Of a DNA stretch of 64,000 bases, positions 43,998 to 53,679 are shown piece after piece. Numbering within the stretch: the stretch's first letter is position 1; the number at the start of each line of letters is the position of its first letter. The DNA is from Arthrobacter sp. Soil762 (GTDB lineage: Bacteria; Actinomycetota; Actinomycetes; Actinomycetales; Micrococcaceae). Below the pieces are notes generated by a model that was not told where the DNA came from, ran no database searches, and saw only the letters and a program-made list of their open reading frames with translations. The stretch is from assembly GCF_001428335.1 (NCBI RefSeq), contig NZ_LMSG01000019.1, positions 62,075 through 126,074 on the forward strand. Direction: 5' to 3'. A program made the position numbers and the translations under genes.

Positions 43998-45011
43998 ATG
44001 ACTGACATTCTCCGTGTTGCCGTCATCGGCGCAGGCCGCATGGGTGCGGACCACATCAAGCGCCTCAGCACGCGCATCCACGGCGCCGAAGTGGCCGCCG
44101 TCGTCGACGTCGACCTCTCCCGGGCACAGGCCGCCATCGAAGGCATCGACGGTGCCGTGGCGCTGGCCAGCGCCGACGAGGCGCTCAACAACGGCGACGT
44201 CAACGCCGTGCTGATCGCCACGCCGGGCTTCCTCCACGAGGAAATCCTGTACAAGGCACTGGAGAAGGGCTTCCCGATTCTCTGTGAAAAGCCGCTCACC
44301 CCTGATGCGGAAAGTGCGTGGAAGGTTGTCCAGGCCGAAACGGCGCTGGGCCACAAGCGCATCCAGGTGGGCTTCATGCGCCGCTTCGACGCCGAATACG
44401 CCGCCCTGGGCTCAGTCATCCGCGACGGCGAACTGGGCGAGCTGCTGATGCTCCACCACCAGCACCGGAACCCCACCACGCCCGCCGGCTTCACCAACGA
44501 AATGCTGATCAACGATTCCGTGGTCCACGAGTTCGACGCCATCCGCTTCTTTACCGGCGAGGAAATCACCTCCGTGCAGGTCCGGCTCGGCAAGGCCACG
44601 AAGAACGCCCCGGCCGGCCAGCACGATCCTCAGCACGTACTGCTCGAAACCGAATCCGGCGTCCTGGCCGACGTCGAGATCTACGTCAACGCCAAGTTCG
44701 GCTACGAAGTGGCCACCCAGGCCTCGTTCGAGGACGGCATCGTGAACATCGGCGGCGACAGCGGCCCGTACATCCGCACGTCCGGCCGCTGGGGCGGCGC
44801 CGTCACCCCCGGCTTCGAAGAGCGCTTCGGTGCCGCATACGACGTCGAGGTCCAGGCCTGGGTGGACGCCGCCCGCCGCGGCGAAATCGGCGGCCCCACC
44901 GCCTGGGACGGCTACGCCACCGCAGCCTGCTGCGAAGCCGGCGTCGAAGCCCAGAAGTCGGGCGAAAAGGTCAACGTCCAGCTGAACGCCAAGCCGGACC
45001 TCTACACCTAA
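43998..45011 (+). CDS. iolG: Inositol 2-dehydrogenase
   Basis: A 337-residue Gfo/Idh/MocA oxidoreductase. The NAD site is VAVIGAGRMGADHIKRLS; EKPL holds the conserved Lys; the catalytic Asp/His are in INDSVVHEFDAIRFF. The C-terminal GGPTAWDGYATAACCEAGVE and NAKPDLYT closely follow the known Bacillus IolG C-terminus, making this the best IolG among the island's six intact paralogues. It oxidises myo-inositol to scyllo-inosose. ATG 43998 is used; the open frame extends upstream through iolE without support. Confidence 0.9.
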   Translation: MTDILRVAVIGAGRMGADHIKRLSTRIHGAEVAAVVDVDLSRAQAAIEGIDGAVALASADEALNNGDVNAVLIATPGFLHEEILYKALEKGFPILCEKPLTPDAESAWKVVQAETALGHKRIQVGFMRRFDAEYAALGSVIRDGELGELLMLHHQHRNPTTPAGFTNEMLINDSVVHEFDAIRFFTGEEITSVQVRLGKATKNAPAGQHDPQHVLLETESGVLADVEIYVNAKFGYEVATQASFEDGIVNIGGDSGPYIRTSGRWGGAVTPGFEERFGAAYDVEVQAWVDAARRGEIGGPTAWDGYATAACCEAGVEAQKSGEKVNVQLNAKPDLYT

Positions 45012-45031
45012 CAGCCCATCCCGCTCCCGTA

Positions 45032-45092
45032 GTTTTTGTCCAGATAATGCGACTTTGAGTCCCCTCTCGGTGCATTATCTGGACAAAAACTT
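45032..45092. repeat. Long hairpin inside the iol gene run
   Basis: AGTTTTTGTCCAGATAATGC (45032-45051) and its exact reverse complement (45073-45092) flank a 21-base loop with a small GACT/AGTC stem. It lies between iolG and iolH. The AT-rich arms differ from families A and B. Confidence 0.75.
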
Positions 45093-45123
45093 AGTTCACT
45101 GACTCATTCACAAAGGAGTGACC

Positions 45124-45996
45124 ATGAAAATCGCCCTGGACCCCACCCCGTTCCACCACAGCCACAGCCTGCTGGAATTTCCGCGCGTGGCCGCCGATCT
45201 CGGTTACAAGTACCTGCAGCTGACTCCGCATGCGGACATGATCCCGTTTTACAATCACCCCAAAGCCGATGATGAGCTTGTGGCCCAGATGAACAAGGCC
45301 TGCAAGGACGCCGGCGTCGAAATCGCATCGGTGCTTCCCGTGCTGCGCTGGTCCGGCCCGGATGAGGATGCCCGCGAAGCAGCGGTCCGCTACTGGAAGC
45401 GTGCCATCCAGATTGCCGTGGACCTTGGCGTCAGCACCATGAACACCGAATTCAGCGGCCGCCCCGAAAAGGCCGAAGAATCCGAGCGCGCCTTCTACCG
45501 CTCCATGGAAGAGCTGCTGCCGATCATCGAGCGTGAGGGCCTGGATGTCCTGATCGACCCGCACCCGGACGACTTCGTCGAAGACGGCCTCGCCGCCATC
45601 CGCGTCATCCGCGGCATCAACTCGCCCAACATCGGCATGGTCTACGTTGCCTCGCACTCCTTCCACATGGGCAACAAGCCGCTGGAAATCATGCGGGCGG
45701 CCGGGGACAGGCTGCGCCTGGTCCACGTGTCGGACACCATGGACCACCACGCCTCCCACGGCCTGCGCTACATCACCAACCCGCCCGGAAACGCCGTGCG
45801 GGTGCACCAGCACCTGAAGATCGGCGACGGCGACGTGAACTGGGACGAGTTCTTCGGCGGGCTCAAGGAAATCGGCTTCCTGGACAAGGACAACACCGTG
45901 ATGGTGTCCAGTGTCTTCGCCGAAGACGACAATGCCGAGGACGTGTCCCGCTACCAGCTGGAGACGATGCGCAACTACGTCGCCCAGGCCAAGTAG
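45124..45996 (+). CDS. iolH: Sugar phosphate isomerase/epimerase, IolH-like
   Basis: A 290-residue TIM barrel beginning [20 protein letters not shown]. Likely metal ligands are in [12 protein letters not shown] (Glu), [21 protein letters not shown] and HVSDTMDH. It resembles the IolH protein found in the same position in Corynebacterium iol clusters; its reaction is not established, but inosose or keto-inositol isomerisation is a fair guess. AAAGGAG lies 5 bases before ATG 45124. The transporter gene follows directly. Confidence 0.78.
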   Translation: MKIALDPTPFHHSHSLLEFPRVAADLGYKYLQLTPHADMIPFYNHPKADDELVAQMNKACKDAGVEIASVLPVLRWSGPDEDAREAAVRYWKRAIQIAVDLGVSTMNTEFSGRPEKAEESERAFYRSMEELLPIIEREGLDVLIDPHPDDFVEDGLAAIRVIRGINSPNIGMVYVASHSFHMGNKPLEIMRAAGDRLRLVHVSDTMDHHASHGLRYITNPPGNAVRVHQHLKIGDGDVNWDEFFGGLKEIGFLDKDNTVMVSSVFAEDDNAEDVSRYQLETMRNYVAQAK

Positions 45997-46028
45997 TGGT
46001 GGGGAAGACTGACCAAAGCAACGGAACC

Positions 46029-47471
46029 ATGACGAATACCGGCACAGTCCAGTCCGACACGCCCGGCAGCACCAAGCCGAACAACCCGGCCAAACCGGCA
46101 AATCCGAAGAAGTTCATGCGGAAGGTGGCGCTCTTCTCCACGTTCGGCGGACTGCTGTTCGGCTACGACACCGGCGTCATCAACGGCGCCCTGCCGTTTA
46201 TGCAGCGGGACCTCGGGCTGACGCCGCTCACCGAAGGGCTGGTCACGTCCACGCTCCTGTTCGGCGCGGCCTTCGGCGCCATCAGCGCAGGCCGGCTCTC
46301 GGACCGCTTCGGCCGGCGTAAGACCATCATGGGACTGGCCCTGATCTTCGTCGTGGCCACCATCGCCTGCACCCTCTCACCAAGCACTGAACTGCTCATC
46401 GCGGCGCGCACTCTGCTGGGCCTGGCCGTGGGCGGCGCCTCCGTGATTGTCCCCGTCTACCTCGCGGAAATGTCCCCGGCGGCCCAACGCGGCCGCATCG
46501 TCACGCAAAACGAGCTGATGATCGTCACCGGCCAGTTCCTGGCCTTCACCTTCAACGCGGTGCTCGGCAATGCCTTCCCCGAAGAAACGCACGTGTGGCG
46601 CTGGATGCTGGTTATCGCCACGCTCCCGGCCGTCGTCCTGTGGTTCGGCATGCTGGTCCTGCCGGAGAGCCCGCGCTGGCTGGCGTCGGCCGGCCGCTTC
46701 GGGGCCGTCCTTGAGGTGCTGCGCTCCACCCGCGCCGCCGGCGACGTCTCCGCGGAGTTCGACGAGGTGCGGCAGGCAGCCCGGGAGGATTACCAGGCCA
46801 GGATGGGCACGTTCAAGGACCTCACCGTTCCGTGGATCCGCAGGATCTTCGTGGTGGGCCTGGGCATGGCCATCATCAACCAGATCAGCGGCGTCAACGC
46901 CATCATGTACTACGGGACGTCCATCCTTTCCTCGTCCGGATTTGGCGACCAGGGCGCCCTGATCGCCAACGTCCTGAACGGCGTCACGTCCGTGGCGGCC
47001 GTGGTCGTCGGCATGTATCTGATGACGCGGGTGCCCCGCAAGCCCATGCTGATCGTGGGACTGTGCGGCACCGCTTCTTCGCTGACGGCCATCGCGCTCG
47101 TCTCCATGCTCCTGCCGGAGGGCACGTTGCGCGGCTACCTTGTGCTGCTGTTCATGGTGACGTTCCTGGCGTCCATGCAGGGCTGCATCGGCACCGTCAC
47201 GTGGCTGACCATGTCCGAGATCTTCCCCATGCACGTCCGCGGTATCGCTATGGGCATCTGCGTCTTTGTGCTGTGGATGATCAACTTCCTGATCGGGTTC
47301 TTCTTCCCGCAGATGGTCTCGTGGATCGGTGTTTCGGCGACGTTCTTCATCTTCGTGGCACTGCAGCTGGGTGCCATTGTCTGGGTCAAGCGCGTCGTTC
47401 CGGAGACCAAGGACAAATCCCTGGAGGAGCTCGAGCACCTGTTCAAGCAGCGCTCAGGCGTGACCGTCTAA
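46029..47471 (+). CDS. iolT: Inositol/sugar:H+ symporter, MFS sugar-porter family
   Basis: A 480-residue transporter with 12 hydrophobic segments. Sugar-porter signatures are [44 protein letters not shown], and [13 protein letters not shown] at the end. [11 protein letters not shown] is common to IolT-type inositol porters. The start is uncertain: GTG 45996 overlaps the iolH stop and gives 11 more residues; ATG 46029 ([10 protein letters not shown]) is preferred because the extra part is poor in conserved character. A terminator follows 30 bases after the stop. Confidence 0.87.
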   Translation: MTNTGTVQSDTPGSTKPNNPAKPANPKKFMRKVALFSTFGGLLFGYDTGVINGALPFMQRDLGLTPLTEGLVTSTLLFGAAFGAISAGRLSDRFGRRKTIMGLALIFVVATIACTLSPSTELLIAARTLLGLAVGGASVIVPVYLAEMSPAAQRGRIVTQNELMIVTGQFLAFTFNAVLGNAFPEETHVWRWMLVIATLPAVVLWFGMLVLPESPRWLASAGRFGAVLEVLRSTRAAGDVSAEFDEVRQAAREDYQARMGTFKDLTVPWIRRIFVVGLGMAIINQISGVNAIMYYGTSILSSSGFGDQGALIANVLNGVTSVAAVVVGMYLMTRVPRKPMLIVGLCGTASSLTAIALVSMLLPEGTLRGYLVLLFMVTFLASMQGCIGTVTWLTMSEIFPMHVRGIAMGICVFVLWMINFLIGFFFPQMVSWIGVSATFFIFVALQLGAIVWVKRVVPETKDKSLEELEHLFKQRSGVTV

Positions 47472-47500
47472 GGTGGCGCAGAAACCAAGGTGACACAAGA

Positions 47501-47532
47501 ACGCCCGACGCCGGCCGGCGTCGGGCGTTTTC
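47501..47532 (+). terminator. Intrinsic terminator after iolT
   Basis: ACGCCCGACGCCGG and its exact reverse complement CCGGCGTCGGGCGT abut as a 28-base palindrome, followed by TTTTCG. Confidence 0.75.
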
Positions 47533-47569
47533 GCCTGTCCCCTCTTGGGGGACTACTTCGGCGGACTGC

Positions 47570-47976
47570 TCAGAGCGCGATCACCGCGTTCTCCAGCGCA
47601 CTGCGGCGGGCCGCATCCAGCACCTCCAGCGTCCGGATTCCTTCCGTCGCCGGTACGGGTCCAGGGCCGTCCCCGCGGACCGCGCGGGCGAACTCTGTAT
47701 GGAAGCCGGCATAGTTGCCCTGCGCCGAGGCAATGGTCTCGCGGCCGTCCTTTATAGCCAGGGTGCCCCGGTTTTCGTCCGCGTCGATTCCCCACGTTGC
47801 CGGTTCCTCAACCGGACGGCGGCCCGACATCAGGGCGTCGGCCTGAACGTCGGCGCCGGAGGCGAAGTAGCTGCCCCTGCTGCCGTAGGCCCGCAGCTCC
47901 CTCGTGGTGGAATGGTTGAGTTTGGCGAGCGTAAGGATATCCGCGTCGCGGCGCCGGTTGTGGTAGACGTTCAGGA
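47570..47976 (-). pseudogene. Decayed Gfo/Idh/MocA oxidoreductase with missing N-terminus and centre
   Basis: Read on the minus strand, this frame gives VYHNRRRDADILTLAKL, which in intact relatives lies near residue 115-135. It joins directly to NHSTTRELRAYGSRGSYFAS, which belongs about 140 residues further on, and runs to a normal C-terminus ending RRSALENAVIAL. The NAD-binding domain is absent and the central part has been lost in frame. The shared LAKL/AKLNH context suggests deletion across a short homology. It was probably an oxidoreductase of the island. Confidence 0.7.
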
Positions 47977-47981
47977 CTACG

Positions 47982-48021
47982 ACAGCAAGGGGGCGACGCA
48001 CATGCGCCGCCCCCTTGCTGT
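47982..48021. terminator. Hairpin downstream of the isomerase gene
   Basis: ACAGCAAGGGGGCG (47982-47995) and CGCCCCCTTGCTGT (48008-48021) are perfect 14-base arms with a 12-base loop. It lies 30 bases beyond the stop of the minus-strand isomerase gene and marks the broken edge of the pseudogene. Confidence 0.65.
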
Positions 48022-48050
48022 TCACAAGCTTTGCCTGACTGATTGGCTGA

Positions 48051-49070
48051 CTAAGCCGTAACGTTCAGCGATGAACTGAGCGCAGCGTCAGCATCCCGCA
48101 GCACCTTGGCCGCCACCTGCAGGCCCTCGATCCGGCCCAGTGAAACGTCCTCGTGCTCGATGTTGACCAGCATCTCCGGGTCAACTTCGTGCAGGGCGCG
48201 GAGGAACTCCGTCCAATAAGCGGTGTTATGCCCGCGGCCCAGGGCCACAAAGTCCCAGGCGGAATTCTTGGGCCACTCGTTGGCCCATTCGTCGCCGCCG
48301 AGGTTGGTGCGGTTTTCCTCCGGCGCAAGGCGGCGGAAGCTGTTGTCCAGCACGCCGTAGAGCGCGGCGTTTTCGGTGTTTACGCGGACGTCTTTCGCCG
48401 CCGCCTGGAACACGAGGGGCCCGAGTTCGCGCACCACGGCGACCGGATCCATCTGCTGCCAGAACAGGTGGGAGGCATCCAGTTCGACGCCGACATGCGT
48501 TGCCTTGGTCAGCTCGATCAGCTTGCGGACGTCGGCAGTGTTGAAGACGAGGTTCTGCGGGTGCAGTTCGAGGGCCACCTTGACGTCGTGGTCAGCCGCC
48601 AGGCGGTCGGTTTCCTTCCAGAATTCCGCAGCCACGCCCCACTGGTAGTCCAGTACATCCAGTGCTGCGGAGTTCCAGGCGTTGACCACCCAGTTGACGG
48701 TGGTGGCTCCGGGCTCTCCGCCCGGCAGGCCGGACATGGTGACTACCCGGTCCTGGCCGAGGCGGCTGGCCAGCCGGATGGAGCGGCGGATGTCCTCGGC
48801 GTGCTTCTCGCCGATCTCACGGTTGGGGTGCAGCGGGTTGCCGTTGCAGTTAAGGCCCGCGATGGAAACACCGGTGCCCTCGAAGACCGCCAGATAGTCA
48901 TCGCGTGCGGCGTCGCTTTCCAGGATCTGTTCCATGGTGGGGACGTGCACGGCGGGGAGGAACCCGCCGGTGTTGATCTCGATGCCGGTGAGGCCGAGCT
49001 CGGCGATGACCTTCAGGGCTTCGGGAAGCGGCCGGTCGTGCAGGATCGCGTTGTAGACACCGAGCCTCAT
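48051..49070 (-). CDS. Sugar phosphate isomerase/epimerase (TIM barrel)
   Basis: A 339-residue protein beginning MRLGVYNAILHDRPLPEALK. Likely metal ligands are in VALELHPQNLVFN, GVELDASHLFWQQ, AAKDVRVNTEN and NIEHEDVSLG. It is of the AP-endonuclease-2 superfamily, in the group that accompanies Gfo/Idh/MocA enzymes in cyclitol and rare-sugar clusters. Its ATG overlaps the stop of the upstream oxidoreductase gene by 4 bases, so the pair acts together. Substrate unknown; a keto-cyclitol or keto-sugar is likely. Confidence 0.82.
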   Translation of the reverse strand: MRLGVYNAILHDRPLPEALKVIAELGLTGIEINTGGFLPAVHVPTMEQILESDAARDDYLAVFEGTGVSIAGLNCNGNPLHPNREIGEKHAEDIRRSIRLASRLGQDRVVTMSGLPGGEPGATTVNWVVNAWNSAALDVLDYQWGVAAEFWKETDRLAADHDVKVALELHPQNLVFNTADVRKLIELTKATHVGVELDASHLFWQQMDPVAVVRELGPLVFQAAAKDVRVNTENAALYGVLDNSFRRLAPEENRTNLGGDEWANEWPKNSAWDFVALGRGHNTAYWTEFLRALHEVDPEMLVNIEHEDVSLGRIEGLQVAAKVLRDADAALSSSLNVTA

Positions 49071-50254
49071 AGCGTGATCTTCTTTCCGTTGTTCAGGGCG
49101 GATTCGGTGACTGCGCCGAGCAGTTCCATGTTGCGCACGCCTTCGTCGAAGGTGGCGCAGCGGGGGAGGGAATCTTCTTCGCTGAGGCCGGCGACCTCTT
49201 CGAGGAATGCTCGGGCCTGGTAGCCGAAGGCGTCGTTCTGGCCGAAGCCGACTTCCGGGGCGTCCGTGGCGAGGCCGCCGGCGATGTAGGGGTGGCCCGG
49301 GCCGAGGATGACCTGGCGGTACCCGTTCTCGTTGCCGGAGCCGTCGTTGAGGAACAGCTGGATTTCGGCGGGGCGGCGCTGGTCAAACTTGGCGGCACCG
49401 TTTTCGCAGAACACCTCGAACTGGAGGCTGTTGGCGTGTCCGGCCGCAACCCGGGAGACTTCGAAGCTGCCGGCTCCGGTGCCGAACTCGGCGTTGAATG
49501 CTGCATAGTCGTCGTTTTCGACGGCTTCGAAGGTGTCGCTGACGGCAGCGTGGTCGTGCCCCATCACGGCTGCGAGCGGCAGGGGACGCTTGTCGATCAC
49601 GGTACTGAGGCTGCCGCCGGTGACCGACTTGATGTCGCCACAGAGGAACTCGGAGATGTACGTCAGGTGGCTTCCGACGTCGGCCAGCGCACCGGAGCCG
49701 GGGCCGCCCTTGTAGCGCCAGCTCATGGGAGCGGCGGGGCTGAAGCCGTAGTCGGTCCAGTAGCGGCCGCTGAAGTGCAGGACGTCGCCGAGGACGCCGT
49801 TGCGGATGAGGTCCCGGATGTAGGCGATGCCGGGGGTGCGGCGGAATGTGAAGCCGATACGGGCGATCGTGCCGCCGGCCTCGGCCGCGCGGGCTACCTC
49901 GGCCATGGCGCGGGCGTCTGTCAGGGAGTCGCTCAGCGGCTTCTCGCACAAAACGTGCTTGCCGGCAGCGAGCAGCCCCTCCACCACTTCGCGGTGGAGC
50001 GAGTTGGCGATGACCACGCTTACGACGTCGATGTCATCGGCTTCGGCGATTGCCTGCCATGATGTGTCGTTGCGCTCGTATCCGAAACGGCGGGCGGCCA
50101 GTGAGCCGAATTCGGCGTTGACGTCGCCGATCGAGACCAGGCGCACCGGGGGAAGTACCGGGCTGTAGAGGGCAGACGCGGTGCGGTATGCAGCAGCATG
50201 GGCCTTGCCGGCCATGCCTGCACCGATGACGGCGACGCCTAGGCTTTCAGCCAT
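49067..50254 (-). CDS. Gfo/Idh/MocA family oxidoreductase
   Basis: A 395-residue dehydrogenase: SLGVAVIGAGMAGKAHAAAY (NAD site), CEKPLSDSLTDARAMAEVAR (conserved Lys), and catalytic GSGALADVGSHLTYISEFL with Asp/His. The extra length comes from insertions after residue 210. It forms a two-gene operon with the downstream isomerase and is divergent from a LacI regulator across a spacer that carries a palindromic operator. Confidence 0.88.
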   Translation of the reverse strand: MAESLGVAVIGAGMAGKAHAAAYRTASALYSPVLPPVRLVSIGDVNAEFGSLAARRFGYERNDTSWQAIAEADDIDVVSVVIANSLHREVVEGLLAAGKHVLCEKPLSDSLTDARAMAEVARAAEAGGTIARIGFTFRRTPGIAYIRDLIRNGVLGDVLHFSGRYWTDYGFSPAAPMSWRYKGGPGSGALADVGSHLTYISEFLCGDIKSVTGGSLSTVIDKRPLPLAAVMGHDHAAVSDTFEAVENDDYAAFNAEFGTGAGSFEVSRVAAGHANSLQFEVFCENGAAKFDQRRPAEIQLFLNDGSGNENGYRQVILGPGHPYIAGGLATDAPEVGFGQNDAFGYQARAFLEEVAGLSEEDSLPRCATFDEGVRNMELLGAVTESALNNGKKITL

Positions 50255-50302
50255 TGATTTCTCCTTTGAAATTCAGCCGCGGCGGGAAGCTCCAACGGCA
50301 TT

Positions 50303-50316
50303 TTGTAGCGCTACAA
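50303..50316. promoter_or_regulatory. LacI-type operator
   Basis: TTGTAGCGCTACAA is a perfect 14-base palindrome with the central CG typical of LacI-family sites. It lies 49 bases upstream of the minus-strand oxidoreductase start and 93 bases before the LacI gene, able to serve both divergent promoters. Confidence 0.7.
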
Positions 50317-50352
50317 TTTAGTGCACTGGATCTGAGCGTATCCATGTATGTA

Positions 50353-50362
50353 TGTCCTGTCA
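50353..50362. promoter_or_regulatory. IolR-like site upstream of the LacI gene
   Basis: TGTCCTGTCA differs at one position from TGTCCTGACA, the motif seen at other island promoters. It lies 47 bases before the LacI ATG. Confidence 0.4.
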
Positions 50363-50408
50363 ATCACCCTGCGGATATCCTCAAGGGTAGACATGAAAGG
50401 CACCTCCC

Positions 50409-51422
50409 ATGACGTTGCATAGCCCCAAGACCCGACGCCCGACGATCTATGACGTGGCGAAGCAGGCGGGCGTCTCGCCGTCGCTGGTTTCACTTGTACT
50501 GCAGAATCCGGCGCGGGTGAGCGACAAGCGCCGGGAAGCTGTCCAGGCGGCCATCTCGGACCTCGGGTACCTCCCCAGCCGCGCCGCCACCACACTCGCC
50601 AGCAGCCGGACGAAGAGCATCGGGCTGGTGATCGACGACTACCGGAACCTGTGGTTCGTCGATTTGCTGCGGGGGATGGAATCTGCGCTGACCGAACATG
50701 GCTACCAGGTGATGCTGGCTGATTCCCGCCCTGGAGAGAACCGCATCCAGGAAGCTGTCGACGGTTTGCTTGCCATGCACGTTGACGGGCTGGTGATAGC
50801 GGCAGAGCCAAGCGCGTCAATGCTGGCCGGGGCGGGGGTTCCGACAGTAGTGGCCGGGTGGCGGGATGGTGTGCCGGCCGGCGCGGACCTGATTACCAAC
50901 GACGACGACGGTGGCGGCGGAATGGCGGCCAGCCATCTTCTGGAGTTGGGTCACACCCGGATAGGCCACCTCTCCGGATCCGGCGGCGCCGCCGCACACC
51001 GGCGCGCGGGTTTCCATGCCCGGCTCGGCGAGTCCGGTGCCGAACTTCGGACTGTGGGGGAGCAGGGCGGTACGTCCGAGGAGGATGGCTACGCCTCGAC
51101 GTGCTGGCTGCTGGACCACCATCCGGACACCACGGCCATCTTCGCCGCCAACGACACCATGGCGTTGGGCGCGATGGGCGCCATTAAGGCGCGCGGGCTT
51201 GCGGTCCCGGCGGACATCTCGGTGATCGGATACGACAATTCAACCCTGGCCAAGTCGCGGTATCTGGAGCTGACTTCCGTGGACAACCGAAGTGACCTGG
51301 TGGGTGTGGATGTGGCAAAGGCGCTGCTGGCGCGCATTCACGACTCCGCGGTTGGCCCGCAGCGGAAGCTGATTGAGCCCGCCCTGGTTGTTCGCGGGAC
51401 CACGGCGCGGCCGGCATCTTAG
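50409..51422 (+). CDS. LacI family transcriptional regulator
   Basis: A 337-residue regulator: HTH TIYDVAKQAGVSPSLVSLVL (residues 12-31), hinge LPSRAATTLASSRTKSIGLV, and a periplasmic-binding-like ligand domain. It is divergent from the oxidoreductase/isomerase pair and precedes the ABC importer genes, so it probably controls one or both in response to a cyclitol or sugar. A GGCACCTCCC element lies near the start. Ligand unknown. Confidence 0.92.
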   Translation: MTLHSPKTRRPTIYDVAKQAGVSPSLVSLVLQNPARVSDKRREAVQAAISDLGYLPSRAATTLASSRTKSIGLVIDDYRNLWFVDLLRGMESALTEHGYQVMLADSRPGENRIQEAVDGLLAMHVDGLVIAAEPSASMLAGAGVPTVVAGWRDGVPAGADLITNDDDGGGGMAASHLLELGHTRIGHLSGSGGAAAHRRAGFHARLGESGAELRTVGEQGGTSEEDGYASTCWLLDHHPDTTAIFAANDTMALGAMGAIKARGLAVPADISVIGYDNSTLAKSRYLELTSVDNRSDLVGVDVAKALLARIHDSAVGPQRKLIEPALVVRGTTARPAS

Positions 51423-51460
51423 GGCGGCCGCAGTAGGCTGCTTACGTAAAAACATCCTAA

Positions 51461-51504
51461 TGTCAGGACAAACTATTGACATTCGTGAGTTGAATCACCA
51501 TGAT
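51461..51504 (+). promoter_or_regulatory. ABC importer promoter with IolR-like site
   Basis: TGTCAGGACA (51461-51470) matches exactly the site before the tautomerase gene. TTGACA (51476-51481) and CATGAT (51499-51504), 17 bases apart, follow it directly, so bound regulator would sit against the -35 box. Confidence 0.55.
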
Positions 51505-51571
51505 CGAGGTAGACAGTGCTCCGGCGGTTGCAGAGTGGCAGCCCGGACCCTGAGATCAAAGGAGATAAATC

Positions 51572-52564
51572 GTGAAGAAGTTTTCCTGGCGGACGACGGT
51601 CCTTGTGGCGGCAGTTGTTCCCATGATGGCACTCAGCGCCTGCTCCAGCACGGGCGGCAAGCCGGCGGATACCGGCAACGTGGGCGGCGGACAGGTTGCC
51701 ACTACAGACCGGATCAAGATCGCGTTGATCACCCACGCCGCAGCGGGTGACACCTTCTGGGACATCGTTCGCAAAGGTGCAGAGGAGGCATCGGCGAAGG
51801 ACAACGTTGAGCTCCTCTACACGTCCGATCCCGAAGCCGGGCGCCAGGCCCAACTCATCCAGCAGGCTATCGACCAGAAGGTCGACGGCATCGCGGTCAC
51901 GCTCGCCAAGCCCGAAGCACTCAAAGACGTCCTGAAGAAGGCCGCTGACGCCGGCATCCCGATTGTCAGCTTGAACGCCGGCGAGGGTGTCTCGGCGCAG
52001 TTGGCAGCGTTCACCCACTTCGGTTCCAACGAGCAGCTCGCCGGCCAGGCCGTCGGCACCCGGCTCGCGGCGGAGAACTTCAAGCATCCGATCTGCGTGA
52101 TTCAGGAACAGGGCCACGTGGGCCTTGAAGCACGGTGCGCCGGCGTCAAGGCGAAGGTGCCTGGAACGGAGATCCTTTACGTTGACGGCAAGGACATGAC
52201 CTCCGTCCAGTCCACCGCGACTGCCAAGCTCCAGGCTTCCAAGGACGCCGACGTCATTATCGGCCTCGGCGCTCCCATCACACTGACTCTCCTCAAGTCG
52301 GTCACTGACGCCGGCAGCTCTGCCAAGGTGGCAAGTTTCGACCTGAACGCGGATCTGGCCCAGAAGATTGTGGATGGTGCAGTTCTGTTCACCGTGGACC
52401 AGCAGCCGTGGCTGCAGGGCTACGGCGCGGTTGACGCGCTGTGGCAGAACAAGCGCGGCGGCTTCAGCATCGGCGGCGGCCAGCCGGTCCTCACCGGCCC
52501 GAGCCTCGTCGACAAGTCAAATGCGGCCGATGTCCTGAAGTTCGCCAAGCAGGGTATCCGCTAA
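51572..52564 (+). CDS. Sugar ABC transporter substrate-binding lipoprotein (CUT2 type)
   Basis: A 330-residue protein with signal peptide and lipobox (VVPMMALSACSSTGG, Cys 24). The mature part is a periplasmic-binding-protein type 1 fold: IKIALITHAAAGDTFWDIVR, EAGRQAQLIQQAIDQKVDGI, and IGLGAPITLTLLK. It captures a sugar or cyclitol outside the membrane. GTG 51572 has AAAGGAG 7 bases upstream. It forms an operon with permease and ATPase genes. Confidence 0.92.
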   Translation: MKKFSWRTTVLVAAVVPMMALSACSSTGGKPADTGNVGGGQVATTDRIKIALITHAAAGDTFWDIVRKGAEEASAKDNVELLYTSDPEAGRQAQLIQQAIDQKVDGIAVTLAKPEALKDVLKKAADAGIPIVSLNAGEGVSAQLAAFTHFGSNEQLAGQAVGTRLAAENFKHPICVIQEQGHVGLEARCAGVKAKVPGTEILYVDGKDMTSVQSTATAKLQASKDADVIIGLGAPITLTLLKSVTDAGSSAKVASFDLNADLAQKIVDGAVLFTVDQQPWLQGYGAVDALWQNKRGGFSIGGGQPVLTGPSLVDKSNAADVLKFAKQGIR

Positions 52565-52616
52565 CAGTCCGCTGGCCGGGCCGGCTAACGCCGGCCCGGC
52601 AGCAAGGAGAATCATC

Positions 52617-53666
52617 ATGACCATCACCCAGACAAAGACAAAGTCACCGGCGCTCGACGAGCGCGTCGCCAAGCGCAGCCCGTTCCAGAAACTCCTCGGC
52701 CGGCCCGAGGTCGGCGCCCTCGTGGGCGCACTCGTCCTTTTCATCTTCTTCGCAGTGGTTTCCCCGACCTTCACCCAACCCAATGCCTTGGCGACCATTC
52801 TCTACGGCAGCTCCACGATCGGGATCATGGCGGTGGGGGTTTCGCTGCTGATGATCGGCGGGGAGTTCGACCTGTCCACCGGTGTCGCCGTGATCTCCTC
52901 GGCGCTTACGGCGTCGATGTTCAGCTGGTACTTCAGCACGAACGTCTGGGTCGGCGTCGTCCTGGCCCTGTTGGTCTCCCTAGGTATCGGCTACATCAAC
53001 GGCTGGATTCTGATGAAGACCAAGCTGCCCAGCTTCATCGTCACCCTGGCCACGTTCCTGATGCTCACCGGCCTGAACCTGGGTCTGACCCGGCTGATCG
53101 GCGGTTCCGTATCCTCCCCGTCGATCTCCACCATGGACGGTTTCGGCTCCGCCCGCGCCGTGTTCGCATCCTCCGTCACCATCGGCGGCATCGATGTCAA
53201 GATCACGGTGTTCATCTGGATCGCGCTCGTCGCCGTGGCCACCTGGGTGCTGATGCGCACGAAGGTGGGGAACTGGATCTTCGCGGTCGGCGGGGACGAG
53301 AACGCTGCGCGCGCCGTAGGCGTCCCGGTCAAGGCCACCAAGATCGGGCTCTTCATGGGCGTGGGTTTCTGCGGCTGGATCCTGGGCATGCACAACCTCT
53401 TCGCCTTCGACACCGTGCAGTCCGGTGAGGGTGTGGGCAACGAGTTCCTTTACATCATCGCCGCGGTCATCGGCGGCTGCCTCCTGACTGGCGGCTACGG
53501 TTCCGCGGTCGGCGGGGCGATCGGTGCGTTCATCTTCGGCATGGCCAACAAGGGCATTGTGTACGCGCAGTGGAACCCGGACTGGTTCAAGTTCTTCCTG
53601 GGCCTGATGCTGCTGCTGGCCACCATCGTCAACCTCATCGTCAAGCGCCGCGCGGAACTCAAGTAA
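52617..53666 (+). CDS. Sugar ABC transporter permease (CUT2 type)
   Basis: A 349-residue RbsC-like permease with about 9-10 hydrophobic segments. The BPD_transp_2 signature is clear in [20 protein letters not shown] and in [26 protein letters not shown] lies before the ATG. It is the single permease gene of the importer, so a homodimer is expected. Confidence 0.92.
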   Translation: MTITQTKTKSPALDERVAKRSPFQKLLGRPEVGALVGALVLFIFFAVVSPTFTQPNALATILYGSSTIGIMAVGVSLLMIGGEFDLSTGVAVISSALTASMFSWYFSTNVWVGVVLALLVSLGIGYINGWILMKTKLPSFIVTLATFLMLTGLNLGLTRLIGGSVSSPSISTMDGFGSARAVFASSVTIGGIDVKITVFIWIALVAVATWVLMRTKVGNWIFAVGGDENAARAVGVPVKATKIGLFMGVGFCGWILGMHNLFAFDTVQSGEGVGNEFLYIIAAVIGGCLLTGGYGSAVGGAIGAFIFGMANKGIVYAQWNPDWFKFFLGLMLLLATIVNLIVKRRAELK

Positions 53667-53679
53667 GGGGCCCGGAGAA

